Shown: piece by piece, positions 11,611 to 23,500 of the stretch
How the letters are laid out: each line of letters opens with the position of its first letter
How positions within the stretch are numbered: the first letter of the stretch is position 1
Origin: Dioscorea cayenensis subsp. rotundata
Lineage: Eukaryota > Streptophyta > Magnoliopsida > Dioscoreales > Dioscoreaceae
Assembly (NCBI RefSeq): GCF_009730915.1
Contig: NC_052475.1
Span: forward strand, 558,001 to 622,000
Length of the DNA stretch: 64,000 nt
Reading direction: 5' to 3'
Position numbers and translations under genes: made by a program
Notes under the pieces: model-generated
The model's input: only the letters and a program-made list of their open reading frames with translations
The model's database searches: none
Told to the model about the DNA's origin: nothing

Positions 11611-12393
11611 ATGGTGCCGCCTCGTGTCCGCTGCTCCACTACCTACACGGCGATGATGAAGATCATCGCCATCATCACCACCGTCGGTCACCAGCTGTCT
11701 CAGTCGATAGCTGTCACGGATCCCGAGGAGCAGCGGTCCAACTGCAAGAGAGGCCTCGACATCGATCTCAATCTCAGGCTGGGCCCCTTGGCCGGACGAC
11801 GAGATCGGATCTGTGGATGGGGGGGCGGAGGAGGTGCCACCGGTTGCAGCGGGATCGTGGACGTGTCCGATGCGCCGGCAGAGTCCAGCGTCATGTCGAG
11901 TTCTGAGAAGAAGCCTCCGTCAGTTGTGGGCTCTATCTCCGGCGAAGGTCTGACTGCGGATAAGAGTTCACAAGGGGAATGCAATCCGGAAGGCAGAACA
12001 AAGATGAAGAAAGCTGAAGAAGTTGGGAGGGAGTACTCGGAAATCACGAATATGCAGGTGGAGGAAGGAGGAAAGAGGAGGAGAAGTGAGGGGTATCTGG
12101 ACGTGCTCGTGGAGGCAGTCAGGCAGGTATCCGGCTTTTTCAGTGACGAAGAAGAAGAAGAAGAAGAAGAAGAAGAAGAAGAAGAGAAAGAGGACGAAAC
12201 TCGGGCTGAGGAGGCGGCGGCGGCGGAGAGTAGGAAGAAGAGAGGCTTGGATTTGGAGGAGGAGTGTGGGCCAGTGGTGCGATCGAAACGAGGGAGGAAC
12301 CAAGCGCTGCCGTCGAGGTACCGTGACTCTGTCCTTGAGCCGTGGGGGAAGTTACCCACCGTCACCCGCTGCTCAAAAGCGGCCAGACGGTGA
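11611..12393 (+). CDS. Acidic nuclear-type protein with EAR repression motif, family unknown
   Basis: A 260-residue single-exon protein from ATG 11611 (MVPPRVRCS), stop TGA 12391-12393. Visible features in order: an LxLxL/DLN-type EAR motif, RGLDIDLNLRLGPL (about residues 48-61); a Gly-rich patch; a Ser-rich middle; KRRR at about residue 155; a Glu run of about 16 from a GAA repeat (12148-12187); basic RKKRGLD; and a C-terminal block ALPSRYRDSVLEPWGKLP. EAR motifs usually recruit TOPLESS co-repressors, so a nuclear transcriptional role is inferred. The C-terminal RYRDSVLEPW block looks like a conserved plant motif, but I cannot name the family. A donor-like gcg|gtaagc follows the stop by about 8 bases, so a spliced 3' UTR is possible. 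The poly-Ser frame on the opposite strand is only its shadow. Confidence 0.75.
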   Translation: MVPPRVRCSTTYTAMMKIIAIITTVGHQLSQSIAVTDPEEQRSNCKRGLDIDLNLRLGPLAGRRDRICGWGGGGGATGCSGIVDVSDAPAESSVMSSSEKKPPSVVGSISGEGLTADKSSQGECNPEGRTKMKKAEEVGREYSEITNMQVEEGGKRRRSEGYLDVLVEAVRQVSGFFSDEEEEEEEEEEEEEKEDETRAEEAAAAESRKKRGLDLEEECGPVVRSKRGRNQALPSRYRDSVLEPWGKLPTVTRCSKAARR

Positions 12394-13140
12394 TGGCGGT
12401 AAGCTTACCTCCTTCCCCTCTTTGTCAGCTTCTAATCCGTTTCGTGGCTTGTCTTAAAGTTACCGCCTTCCTTCTCTATCTATATTATTACTGTTCTTAT
12501 TTTTTTTTTTATTTTTTTATTTTTTTTTTGTGTATATATTATATATATAAACATAAATGAGTAGAAACGGACAGTAGCTAGCAGTGGCCGGAGGAGATTA
12601 GAATGCTGTTTGTTTACTTACTCTCTTTTTCTTTTTCTGTTTATCTTCAGCATTGATGCATGCTTCTTATTTCCGATTGCCCGTGATATTTATAGCTTCG
12701 GTTTGATTCTGATTCCCTGGAAGAAGCTTTGGATAAGGAATTGAAAATGCTTGTTAAGACCCCAACCCAAAATAAAAAGAAGAAGTGATTGAAAACGATA
12801 CAAGTGCCGGCGGATTAGAAATTAATCTTGTATAAAATAATGCTAAAAGTCTGGTGCCAATATTTTATTTTATTTGCTTTTATTAACTATATATATATAT
12901 ATATATCCATCGCTGTTGGCATTGTTGGAGTTGGTTTGGTATCCGGGTGTCCCAGGATATCGCATGGGTTTGGTATAGGCGCATTGTGTCAAGGGCCCGC
13001 TTGGGTTGGATTGTTCAAAACTTCAAATGAAGCTAGCTTGATTTGGTCCAAATGATTCCTGTCGGCTTGAATCAGGTTCCCTGGTCCAATTTACTACCGA
13101 TGAAGTACCACTTAGAGTGTTTAGCACCACAATATATATA

Positions 13141-13172
<32 letters not shown>

Positions 13173-14406
13173 AAGTTCCTGCTCCCGCTCGCAGTGTCTA
13201 TTTTTAATACAAAAACATCACCGGCAGCAAGTTATAAAAAGAGGAATGAATGGCGTGTATTTTATTAATAAACCAGAAAAAAAAAAGAATAGACCGATCA
13301 TTATTCCATCCATCACAGGGAAGCCAATTAAATATATTGAAGTGGCTCCGCATTACATATGGGTGTACTGTGCATATATAATTAAGGTTTAATTTGCTCC
13401 CTTTTGCTTGCAAATTCAAGGGAGAACGATATATACCTCTCCGGTAAATGATTTTGTTATTGTCACCGGTAAAAGAGACGGCTACTGTTTACGTACAATC
13501 ATGGGCAATGATGAGAGGCATAGTCATTTATTATATTGATTCCTCAAAAGAGTAGAATGGGCGCATAGTTACATAATTAACCTGATTCCGCATTAGCATG
13601 CTAAATAGTTAAAATTATCTCCTTCTTTAATTAAGGTCAGAAGTCTAGGTCGTTGAATTGCGTTGTAAATTGTGAGCCTCATATATATATATATATATAT
13701 ATATACTCGAATTCCTTCTCCACTTTCAACTTCAGTGAGTTACTGATTTTCAATAAATCACGGATGACTAAAGACTTGACTGTTAAGCTGTGTAGACAAA
13801 TGAGATGAATAGAGTCCATTAATCAGATAAATTCATGTTTGACCTGACCAGTGACCATTGTAAGGCGGCAACGAGAAGAATTCAGAGGAAAAACAAGGGT
13901 GGCTTTTCCTCTCAGTTGTCAATTCATATGCACTTCTCCAGTATGCATATAATGAGGATCAAGCAGTGAACCTTATCTGCGGCAGCACAGCTGTGAATAA
14001 AGGTTATTTGCTTCATCATTCCACTAGGGTTTGAGTGCATCACGTCAAGCAGCAGCTGCTGCTGCTGCTGTTGCTGTTGCTGTATTGTTTTATTATAGGA
14101 CAATATTCAGTGCGGAGTTTGGGATCCATGGCCAACAAAAACAATGTTCGCACCCCCAATCAGGCAAAACACTTTAGTTATTATCATTTCCTCACTTGGG
14201 GCCCATTTGTCTCTTTCGTTTGTTTTACACGATTGTATGTCTTGCAGCCTTATCGACAAACCAATACAAACCTGACGTTGTTAAATATCACAGGTTTGAT
14301 ATTTGATAGTTAATTTCATCGCATGAGTCAAGTGTCATGATCTGAAATCTTCAATAAAATGAATAAGCCAACGGCATACAAGTTGTGGCTGTTGAAGGGA
14401 AATAGT

Positions 14407-14441
14407 TTTATTTTATTTTATTTTATTTTATTTTATTTTAC
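14407..14441. repeat. (TTTTA)n microsatellite
   Basis: Seven consecutive pentamers, directly followed by the 44-bp tandem duplication. Confidence 0.9.
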
Positions 14442-14444
14442 TTT

Positions 14445-14532
14445 ACGCTAGTAGCCAGTGACTAGTTGCCGCGTGGATACGCCTCAAAACGCTAGTAGCC
14501 AGTGACTAGTTGCCGCGTGGATACGCCTCAAA
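14445..14532. repeat. Exact 44-bp tandem duplication
   Basis: Unit 1 is 14445-14488 and unit 2 is 14489-14532. Both start acgctagtagccagtg and end tacgcctcaaa, with no mismatch seen. It suggests a recent duplication by slippage next to the (TTTTA)n run. Confidence 0.95.
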
Positions 14533-15455
14533 ACTTTTGGGTTAGTTTCTGTATCGCCTTCCTTCTAGCAAACGGCTCAACGGGAATGGGTCCCCCCATC
14601 CGACACGATACCCGGAATGTCCTCATGGCTGCATGTGTTCGTTTGTTAGTTGCTACTTGCTAAGCTGGAAACACGAATGTGAATGTGCACTCTTCCGAGA
14701 TTATGTGAAAAACCATGCATTTCCATCTAAGATAGTTTTAATTTTTACCATTTAAAACAAAACATAACATACCAAGAGTAGTGATTTCTTTGTTTGCTAT
14801 TGCGCGGTCAGAGCTTTACCTGAACTGGAGTCTGGAATGGAAAATATAGCTTCGGCTAAAGTGATTTACAATGGTTCTCTCTACTGAGTAACTGAGAGAC
14901 GAGTTATTTTCTAATGAGGGTGGACAAATTAAATCATCAGATTCAGTGGAAGTTAGGAACGAAAGTAAGCAGAAAACAAACTATACATATGATAAACACT
15001 TCAGAATCGTAACAGCACCATGCATGGCCTTCCAAAAACTTAAGAAGAGAACAGATTGAATATATTCAAGAGTAAAAACTAGCTAACCTGGTAGGATAAA
15101 ATATTAATATCAGCTTAAGATCACAGAAGTACAAGCAAAGGACATGTCACCTTAATTATAAGTGTTAATATGGCACTGCATAACATAGCACATGCCCAAA
15201 AGACTCTGTAGAAAATTTCAGAACCAAAGTACATATAGAAAAAGTCTCTCAGCTAGTTCTGATATTTTATTCGGCAGTCTAGATCTCCAAGCAATTGCAT
15301 TGCACCAATAACTTCCCAGGGTTTCTTCCGCTTTTACAACTAATTAACAAAGTCATTAGATGTCATGTTTGTAACTCCAATGCACATCATGCAGATTAGA
15401 TCTCTCAGGCCTTCCCACAATACCTTCTCAGATTTGGTTGTGGTTATTGTAGAGG

Positions 15456-15535
15456 AAAAGAATTCTAACCTGTTTTCTTCTTTCTAAATAAATCAGTGGT
15501 TTATCCACTTTTTATCAAAAAGAATTCTAACCTGT
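15456..15535 (+). mobile_element. Micro-insertion: LINE 3' tail with 18-bp target duplication
   Basis: Identical 18-mers (aaaagaattctaacctgt) at 15456-15473 and 15518-15535 flank a 44-bp insert (15474-15517). The insert contains gtggtttatccactt, the 3' terminal motif of the LINE at 28.9-35.5 kb, in sense orientation. It is read as an extremely 5'-truncated retrotransposon insertion. Confidence 0.85.
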
Positions 15536-15686
15536 ACCAGCTGGTGAGCTCCCTTGATCAACATGCAGTAAGCATGCATCAATCACACTGGTTGCCCTAT
15601 GCTGAATTCTCTGTTGGTTTCACAAACTCATGAGGATAAAGAGACAAGACATGAGGAACATTGGGCAATATATTGCTTGCGGCAAA
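15536..15686. other. Short 3' intergenic stretch
   Basis: Contains the probable 3' UTR of the methyltransferase gene on the minus strand. Nothing else was seen. Confidence 0.4.
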
Positions 15687-17074
15687 TCATATTTTATTGA
15701 TAGAATTCATATGTTTTTCGCCTATGACAAGCTTCAGCTTTTGAAGCCAAGAGCCACAACTCCCACTCCGACTCAATTGAACATTTGTGACAGTGGCAAC
15801 AAGAACATAATTCTCACCATTTCCCACCTCAATCTCATATAATTCAGCAAAAACTTCACGAAAATCATGAATCAACTCACTGTAAAACGCCTTGCTTTGA
15901 GGAATTACATTAATGACTATAATTCCACGGTCATGAAGAACCATCTTTGCAGCTAAAAGAACACTCCTCTGGACGAACTCTGAAGGTGGCGCGCTCGCAC
16001 CATTCACAGCATCACCAGCATCTAAATCCACCATGATAACATCAAAATCAATCCTAGACCCTTCCACTAGATCTGACATCCTTTCCAAGCCTCGTCTTAG
16101 AGTATCTTCTTGCTGGGCAACATTCTTTATAAAGCCAATTGCATCACCGATGTGAACATGAAGGAACTCACCTTCAACAAGACCAAAATGCTGCCTTGCA
16201 ATGTTGAGAACTACCGGATCAGCCTCAACTCCCAGTATGTCAAAGTCTAATTTTGATTTCAAAAACATAGGCAATGTCCCTCCACCAACACCAAGGCAAA
16301 GAGCCCGTGGCCTCAAACCTAACTTGATTTTCTCTTCTAGGAAAGGAGCTACCAGTGAGAGACCGGCCACCATAGGCGCCAGATAGGGCTGCACCAAAGA
16401 ACCCTTTTGAGGGCCGATGGTACCATCTTTTGAAGGATCAGGGATGAGTCTCACCTGAGTTTGTACCAAATTTGGCATCATTTTGAACCGCAATCGTCTC
16501 CGAAGCTCTGGCACCGGAGACACATCAATCTCCACATCCTCCACAAGCATCTCTCCAGATACAGGACCTTCGATTCTGTCAACCAGAACGCTCCGGACCA
16601 CGTTGTCCTCGTAGGAAAGAAAAAGGGATCTCAGGGACCCCATTCTTGAATGCGGCCTTGGGGCAGAGAGCGAGGAGGAGAGGAAACAGCGCCTCTTGGA
16701 AATGTTGGAGCGAGCAGAGGTCAGGTTCTGATTGAGGTCGAGTGTAGGACATTGGAGGACAACTAAAAATTTGGAAATTTTTCCAATGAAAAATTAAACG
16801 AGATAGAAACAGGTCCTGGGAGGAGGAGGTGAGGAGGGAGCTGGAGGTGGCCGGCGGCAGTGCAGAAGATCCAATCTGACTCACGGCCAATGGGGACCAG
16901 CATAGCGGCGACTTTGGGCGGCGGGAGCGAGGGCAGGAGAGGCGAATCGAGGACAGCGATTCGAAGGACATCAGAGTAGGGACCTTGGCTAGGGTTTGGA
17001 AAAGAGAAGGAGATGAATCGAGAAGGCGAAAGGCGTTTGAACGAACTGGGATCGAGGCTTCCGCTATCGGCCAT
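15687..17074 (-). CDS. METTL13-like SAM-dependent methyltransferase; two apparent +1 frameshifts
   Basis: A plant homologue of METTL13/eEF1A-methyltransferase-type, spermidine-synthase-like proteins. The C-terminal half (15687-16643) holds the SAM fold: RALCLGVGGGTLPMFL (motif I), then DILGVEADPVVLNIARQHFG, DFDVIMVDLDAGD and GIIVINVIP. The N-terminal half starts at ATG 17074-17072 (MADSGSL) and has family-like PSRFISFSFPNP, LRIAVLDSPLLPS and AAMLVPIGRESDWIF. The frame changes twice: somewhere within about 16790-16850, and at the 5-base run 16620-16624 (EIP joins to FLSYEDNVVRSV). Both are consistent with one extra base, and the corrected length is 461 residues. The middle segment includes EALFPLLLALCPKAAFKNGVPEIP. 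The break at about 16.8 kb is less certain because that part is poorly conserved. The substrate is not deducible; eEF1A is known for the animal relative. Confidence 0.82.
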
Positions 17075-17717
17075 GTCAATCTCTTTCACTATATGATCTT
17101 GTAATTGGGTTAATCGCTTCACTATAAGAGATAGACTAACACCTGCATTCAAATAAATGTATTTAAAACTTAGAAAGAGGATTGTAATAAAGATGAGGTA
17201 ACCCTTCTACATATATAAAGTTATAAACTACATCTTTTATTATACACAAAAACACATATAAACTACATCTTTCAAAGTTCTTACTCTTGTCAAAATTCAT
17301 TGCTGACCCAGAAAAGAAAACAACATTAACAAATCTTCTCCTCTTCTGTGATTCTCTAATTAATTTCCAACTGATTATATAAGCATCCGGGATTTGGAAA
17401 CCGTTTTAAGTCCAGTGAGTCAGATTAACTTTGGATGATTCCTTGATTCCATCCAGGTTTAAAGCAACCCTGCCGATTAATGAACAACAAACACATACGT
17501 ATGTGTTCAATATTGTGCACCATGTTTCTACAGACGAAGCTAAAGCAGACTCCAACCACAATCACATTCGTGCCTTCAAATTCCTGTATAACCTCTCAAG
17601 GGCAGGCGCCATCCACAGATGTCCTAATCAAACTATAGCTTTGCTAAGTGATTGTAAGAGTAATGATTCTCAGGGAATGACAAGTATTTTGATTTTCCCT
17701 CATTTCCTCTGTCTGCA
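17075..17717. other. Intergenic between METTL13-like 5' end and PPR 3' end
   Basis: Short AT-rich promoter-like stretch for the minus-strand methyltransferase gene, and the probable 3' UTR of the PPR gene. No gene was recognised. Confidence 0.4.
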
Positions 17718-20520
17718 TCACCAGTAATCCCCACAAGAACAGTTTCCATCGTTAAAATGATGGAATCTATTCCCATCCCTAATGTCAATTTCTCTCTTGG
17801 TTATTTTAGACATAAACCTCATGAAATTATGGCAATCTCCGCATATTCGGAGATTCTTCATTATCTGTAGTGGCGTACCATCAGACGTTACCAATAGACC
17901 ATAGGCAACGGCAAGTTTCTCACTGTGATAGAGAAGCACATTCTCTTTCTGCTCCTCTTCCACATCATGCAGGACAAATTGGGTGTCTGGCACATAACCT
18001 GCATACTTCAGTCTTACATACAGCTCCTTCAGGAGTGCATGTATCTCAACAATCTGCTCATGGTGCTTATCTCCAGTGATAAAAGAATGCAACTTGTTCC
18101 TTATCTGAATCCAGCTGCAACCTGGTGATTTTGTGACACCTCTAGCTCTCATCAACTCTCTCACCTCATCCACTTCGTTCCACATGCCACGAGATGCATA
18201 TATGTTTGACAACAAGACATAATTTCCAGCAGTCTGTGGCTCCATTTGAAACAGCTTTTTTGCAATCATTCTGCCAAGTTCTACATTCTGGTGAATTCTG
18301 CACGCACCAAGAAGTGCTGCCCACACCACTGAATCTGGTTCAATGGGCATGTTTTCTATGAATTCTTTAGCTTCATCCAAGTGGCCTGCTCTTCCAAGAA
18401 GGTCCACCATGCAGGCATAGTGACCTTCCAATGGCATGACTCTGTAATCCTTACTCATTGAATTGAAATAATGCCACCCTTCATCAACCAAACCAGCATG
18501 GCTACAAGCACATAAGAGCCCCGTGAAAGAGATCTGGTTTGGTAAAATTCTTTCCGCTTTCATCTGCTCAAAGATCTGAATGCCTTCTCTTCCAAGGCCA
18601 TTTTGGGCACAGCCAGCAAGCATTGAGTTCCATGAGATTATATCACGTTCAGGCATTTTTTCAAAAACCAAAAAGGAGTCTCTGCAGCCACACTTGAAAT
18701 ACATTGAAATCAGGGCATTGCCCACAAAAAGATCCAAATCAAAGCCCAATTTAATGGTCAGAACATGAGCCTGCTGACCTAGCCTACTTGAACCCACATG
18801 GCCGCAAGTGCTAAGGAGGGTAGTCATGGTTGAAGAGTTTGGCAATGCCCCTTCTCTCAACATTCTGAGAAATAGCTCAAGAGACTCATTGCCTTGCCCA
18901 GCCTGCGAGTATGCAGAAATGATTGCAGTCCATGAGACAACATCGTGGATGGGCATCTTGTTAAAAACAGTGCGAGCATCATCCAACAAGTAGTTATGAG
19001 ATAGGCCAGCAATCAAAGAGTTCCAAGACACAATATCTTTTGTTCTCATCCAGTTAAAAACTCGAGTGACATCTTCCGTATTCTTGCATTTGGCATACAT
19101 TGTGATCAAGCCATTATTGACATAGGCATTGAACTGTGATCCTGCCTTTATAGCCAGAGAGTGTAGTTGCCTACCCATCTCTAGTGCTCTGATGTTAGCG
19201 CAAGCAAAGAAACCACTGGTGAAACTGGAGAGAGTAGGAACTATTCCATGCCAATGAAGCTCTGATAAAAGGTCCAAAGCTTCTTCACTTTCCCCATTCT
19301 GTGCACAAGCGGCAATCATCGCAGCCCATGAAATTGCATTACGTATAGGCATCCTGTGAAACAATTTCTTCGCTTCATCAAGCATCCCATTTTGAGCATA
19401 TCCTGCAATCATGGCGTTCCACGACACCACATTAGGATCAGGCATTTGTTCAAACATGTGTCTGGCCTCATGAATCCGGTTGTTCTGAGCGAACCCTGCC
19501 AGTAATGCTGTTTGAGAAACAATAGTCTTACACGGATCTCGCTGGTAAAACGAGAGAGCATCATCTAACCGCCCAACATGTGACAACGCTGTGATCATAG
19601 TGGACCAAGAATACTCGTTCCTCTCCCGCATACCTTCAAAGAATCTCACTGCAGACTCCAGGCCTCCACTCTCTCTTGTGTAAGCATTCAGTATAGCAGT
19701 GCCCACGACCACGTCCCCCTCAAAACCAGTCTTGATTGCTAAGGACCGCAGATTCTCGAGCAGTACAATATTACCCAAACACACCACAGCAGAGATAGCG
19801 GCAGTGAAATTGGGCTGGTCCAGGCTCATCATGCAACGATGCATATGCAGGAAAAACCTCCACGCTTCATCATACTCATTAATCTGAACGTACCCAGAAA
19901 TCATCACAGTCCAAGAGACCAAATTCCTTGCTGGCATGTTTTTCAAAGAGCCACCCGGGCCTCCCCATCCGATGGGCGTGGCAATATCCGGTAATCATGG
20001 AATTCCACGAGGCCACATCCCTATCAGGCATTCTATCAAACAGCCACCTTGCCGTCGCTAAATCACCATGCTGCACATATCCACTGATCATCGCATTCCA
20101 AGAGACGGAATTCCGCTCCGGCATTGCATCAAAAGACTTCTCGGGCATCTTCAATTCGACCAGATTTAGCGTACCCAGAGACGACAATGGTCCAGGTCCT
20201 GATATTCCTCCCCGCGAACGAGTCGAAAAAGAGCTCGTGCCTCATCGATCATGCCGTTCTGGAAATAACCGAAGATCATGAAATTCCAGGAGATGATGTC
20301 TCTGTGGGGCATTTCTGTCGAACAGTCTCCGGGCGTCTATTGCATGGCCGAGCCGCGTCAGTTCTCGTATCCTGGAGTTGTAATGAGGAATGTCCACAAT
20401 TGGATCTCGCGAAATAGCAAGAGAAGAAGAAGTAGAAACAAAGCGGAGAAGACGACGAGCTACCATGGAAGAGAAGCTTGGGTTTCTCATCCATGGCGCC
20501 AGTGCCACCATAGCACCCAA
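17718..20520 (-). CDS. PLS-class PPR protein with DYW domain; four apparent +1 frameshifts
   Basis: An organellar RNA-binding, probable C-to-U RNA-editing protein. Repeats of the type NVVSWNAMIAGYAQNGMLDEAKKLF run through 17.7-20.5 kb, followed by E/E+ motifs and a DYW deaminase domain with YHSEKLAVAYGLL (HxE), CGDCH and terminal CSCGDYW before TGA 17720-17718. The start used is ATG 20520-20518; an alternative is MRNPSF at 20490. The N-terminus is Arg/Ser-rich, compatible with mitochondrial targeting. The frame shifts at four short runs: 20312-20314, 20226-20230, 20131-20134 and 19939-19943. Removing one base at each gives DRMPHRDIISWNFMI, ALFDSFAGRN, EVFDAMPERN and EKMPARNLVSW-like joins and a total of 932 residues. 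All four lie in the 5' quarter; the remaining 742 codons are open. Assembly error is favoured over a pseudogene. Confidence 0.88.
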
Positions 20521-23500
20521 GAGAAGAGGCCGGAGATGGATGGGCGGGCCGGGCCTTCTTCAAATTTCAATCACGAGGCAATTTGGATGATACCGATATG
20601 AACCCGGAATGCCCATTTATGTTCTGCCACGTGTCTTCCATTCTAAATTTTGCCGCCATCCCTCAAGGCCCTCAAATTCGGGCGTTTCCATTCCTAAATG
20701 GCAAATGCTCTCCTCGCAGTCTCCGGTTTAAACCCTAGCTCTAGGGAGTGAAGAAAGATCCAAGGGGAAAATGGTGGTGCCTTGGATTCCTGTAGCCAGG
20801 GAAGTGTAGAATGCCCTGCTGGTGCAACGAGGGCATCCATTTCCATGGTAGTTCCCACCCCTATTCCAAATGATCATTGATTACTTTTACTTTCGATGTC
20901 GTTTTCATCACTAGGTCTAATCGAACACTCCTCATTCTGATGATGCTGGCTGGAAAGCTGAATTTTTTGTTTTTTTTTTTTCTTTCTGTTAAATTATGTG
21001 AGAAAATGGATATGCCTTTTCCGTTCCGATCCCGTTACTCGTATGGTAAGTTTCTCAGTCATTTTGATCCTTATCCTCTCCAGGAGCACAAGATATTAGA
21101 GAAATTCAATATGCAATGAAACAGAGATGCGAATTTCTTTTCTTGTGCTTATTCTGGTGTGTATTTATGAAATGGGCCGTGGCTGCTACTCTCTGTGGAC
21201 TGTGGGGCAGTGAGTTATGTGAATTCTATCAATACTTTGATAGTTTAATGTGTTTACATAGGTTTTTGCAAAATCAATTAGAAAAAAAAGTACCTTCTAG
21301 AAAATTTGCATTTTCCGTGTGTGTGATTTCTCATGCCTTATTTCTCTTATTTCGTTAAGCATTAGGGATTCAGTTGATGTTCTTCCAGGTTTTTATTGCT
21401 GCTGGCATTTCCAGAGGACAAAGTATAATTTGAATTTTTTATGGAGCCAGAGAAATCAACAAATGAACCAGGTGATTGAAATTGTTTATTTCCACAATTT
21501 CATGTCACTTTAATTGAGCTTTATCTTTCAATACATATAAAATAATGCAGAATTTAGCTTGTTCATCTTTTCATCTCCTTTTTATTTAGGAAAATGTGAA
21601 TAAACAAACGCTGCATTAAATTAAAACATTAGTCACTGTATCTTCTAATTGCACTACTTAATTAACTCTAAATGTTCCTCTGCTGGCTTATGCTAATAAT
21701 TATGCTATGAAACTTCAATTTTTTCATGCTACAGATGATCATGTTCTTCAATATCACGCCGTTTTTCTGATTTTTTTTTGCATTTGAACCGATCATCATG
21801 CTTTGACTTGTGCAATGCTTAATCTCTGTTGGCACTGGAGAGTTTTCTGATGCAACTGTTCTTTATACAACTATACTCCAGAACACGATAGAGCTACTTC
21901 TAAATTGCTGTAATAGGCTCAGTTGTTAAGCCATAACATATCGTCATGCAATACTTGTTGAATACAAAGAACAAAATTCTGATTGAGCCCGTCGTAGTTC
22001 TCAATCATTTCGTGGCACCAGCCGTAGCTGAATTATGAGTAGAAGCAGTATATCAATAATTTGCTAAGTCATAGACGGGGTTCTTAATTTTGTTCAAATT
22101 GGTGGCATAAAAACACTTCAAAACTTTTGTATAATCTAGAACCTTGGACAAAATGGAATACAAATGATGAAGAGTTAAGCTGTTAAAGAATTGTGGCTTT
22201 TAGTGCTAGCTTTTGAACTTTGCAGCTGTTCTCTTATTTCGTACTTATCAGTACAGCACGTTCTGGTTACCACATTCTTTGAAGGTGCTACAGTAAATTG
22301 CTTTTGCATTATATCATATGAGAGAGAATGTACCCGAGGTCCAACATTTCCAGAAATGAAGTGCATATATTTGAATTAAAAATTATTTTGATTATCTCCC
22401 ATGGGTCTTAGGTTATAATCTAACTTGGACACTGACATAGTGGTTGCCACAGTGATCAAACGTGCATGCTTTTCTGCTTCTTCCTGTGCTATTCTTTTTC
22501 TATACTGATAGGGATCAACAAAAATGTGTGAGATGGTTATGGAAACTTTGCAGTGGTGGATTGCAGTCTGTCCTTTCGGGTCTGTGATAACCTTTCAGGC
22601 TTTCAGCTGTACATTCCTAACCTGGATGAGCTCCAGATATGGGGTTGGCTTTATTAGACTTGAATCTATACATTTTATATTCCCAGCCTGCAAAGTGATT
22701 GATTGTTTTACTGCTAATTTGGCCCTAACCTGGATTCTGTCATTCTGATATAAACCAGAGCTATTCCCATGTTGTAAATGATCAGACTGACATAGGAACA
22801 CTATTTTGGAGTCATAATAGTCTCTCCAAACAAGCGCGTTCCATAGAGTTACAGATAATAATACATGTATTCCAACGTACGCTCTACCAATAGAAAAACA
22901 ATCAAGTTTTCAGCATTTTCTCTATTGCCTGCTCAGGTCTACCTTATTGACTAATTGAGATAGTAATCAATAAATTTATATTGCACGGCATACATACCTA
23001 CCGAACCCTAGCTATACCCTGACAACAAAATGGCTATCACATCAAAATGCCAACTTTGTTGTCTGCTTTGATCAGTTACTAGTCAATCTCCAAGACTTGA
23101 ATTGGCAACTTTAGGAGGCTTACGCTGCTTGGACATTGACACTCCATTATAGGGATAGTTAATTTGTATGGTAGAAAAGCGAAGCATTTGTCCCCTTCCA
23201 AGCCCATAGTATTTCTATCTTGCAAACACTTGGAAATGTAGCATGCCCACAGCTCCCACAGAAGTGAAAATCCTGAAAGGAGCATCATGTTTACTCAAAT
23301 TTAAATGCCATAAAAAATATTACATCATCTTAGTACTTCTGAAATTTTTATACTTGAAAATCATCGGTTAATTTGAAGGTTTTTTTTAATAAAAAAAATT
23401 ATATAAGCCTCAAATTCACTAAAAATAAAGGAGAAGGCTTTTCTGTTTCATTTATGCTGGATGTATATATTTTCCATGATAACCATGATAACAGATATTG

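Larger units (their letters stand above)
12394..15455. other. Intergenic, AT-rich with microsatellites
   Basis: No gene was recognised. It contains TA runs (12888-12906, 13134-13172, 13682-13705), a (CTG)n-like run at 14052-14082 and, at 14407-14441, a (TTTTA)n run that abuts an exact 44-bp tandem duplication (separate entry). Confidence 0.5.

Noticed and set aside
11700-12365. 221-codon open frame on the minus strand rich in Ser
   Set aside because: It is the antisense shadow of the Glu-rich EAR-motif gene; no family features.
20877-21513. Three consecutive 64-80 codon frames downstream of the PPR gene
   Set aside because: Random composition in AT-rich DNA; no homology recognised and no consistent splicing.
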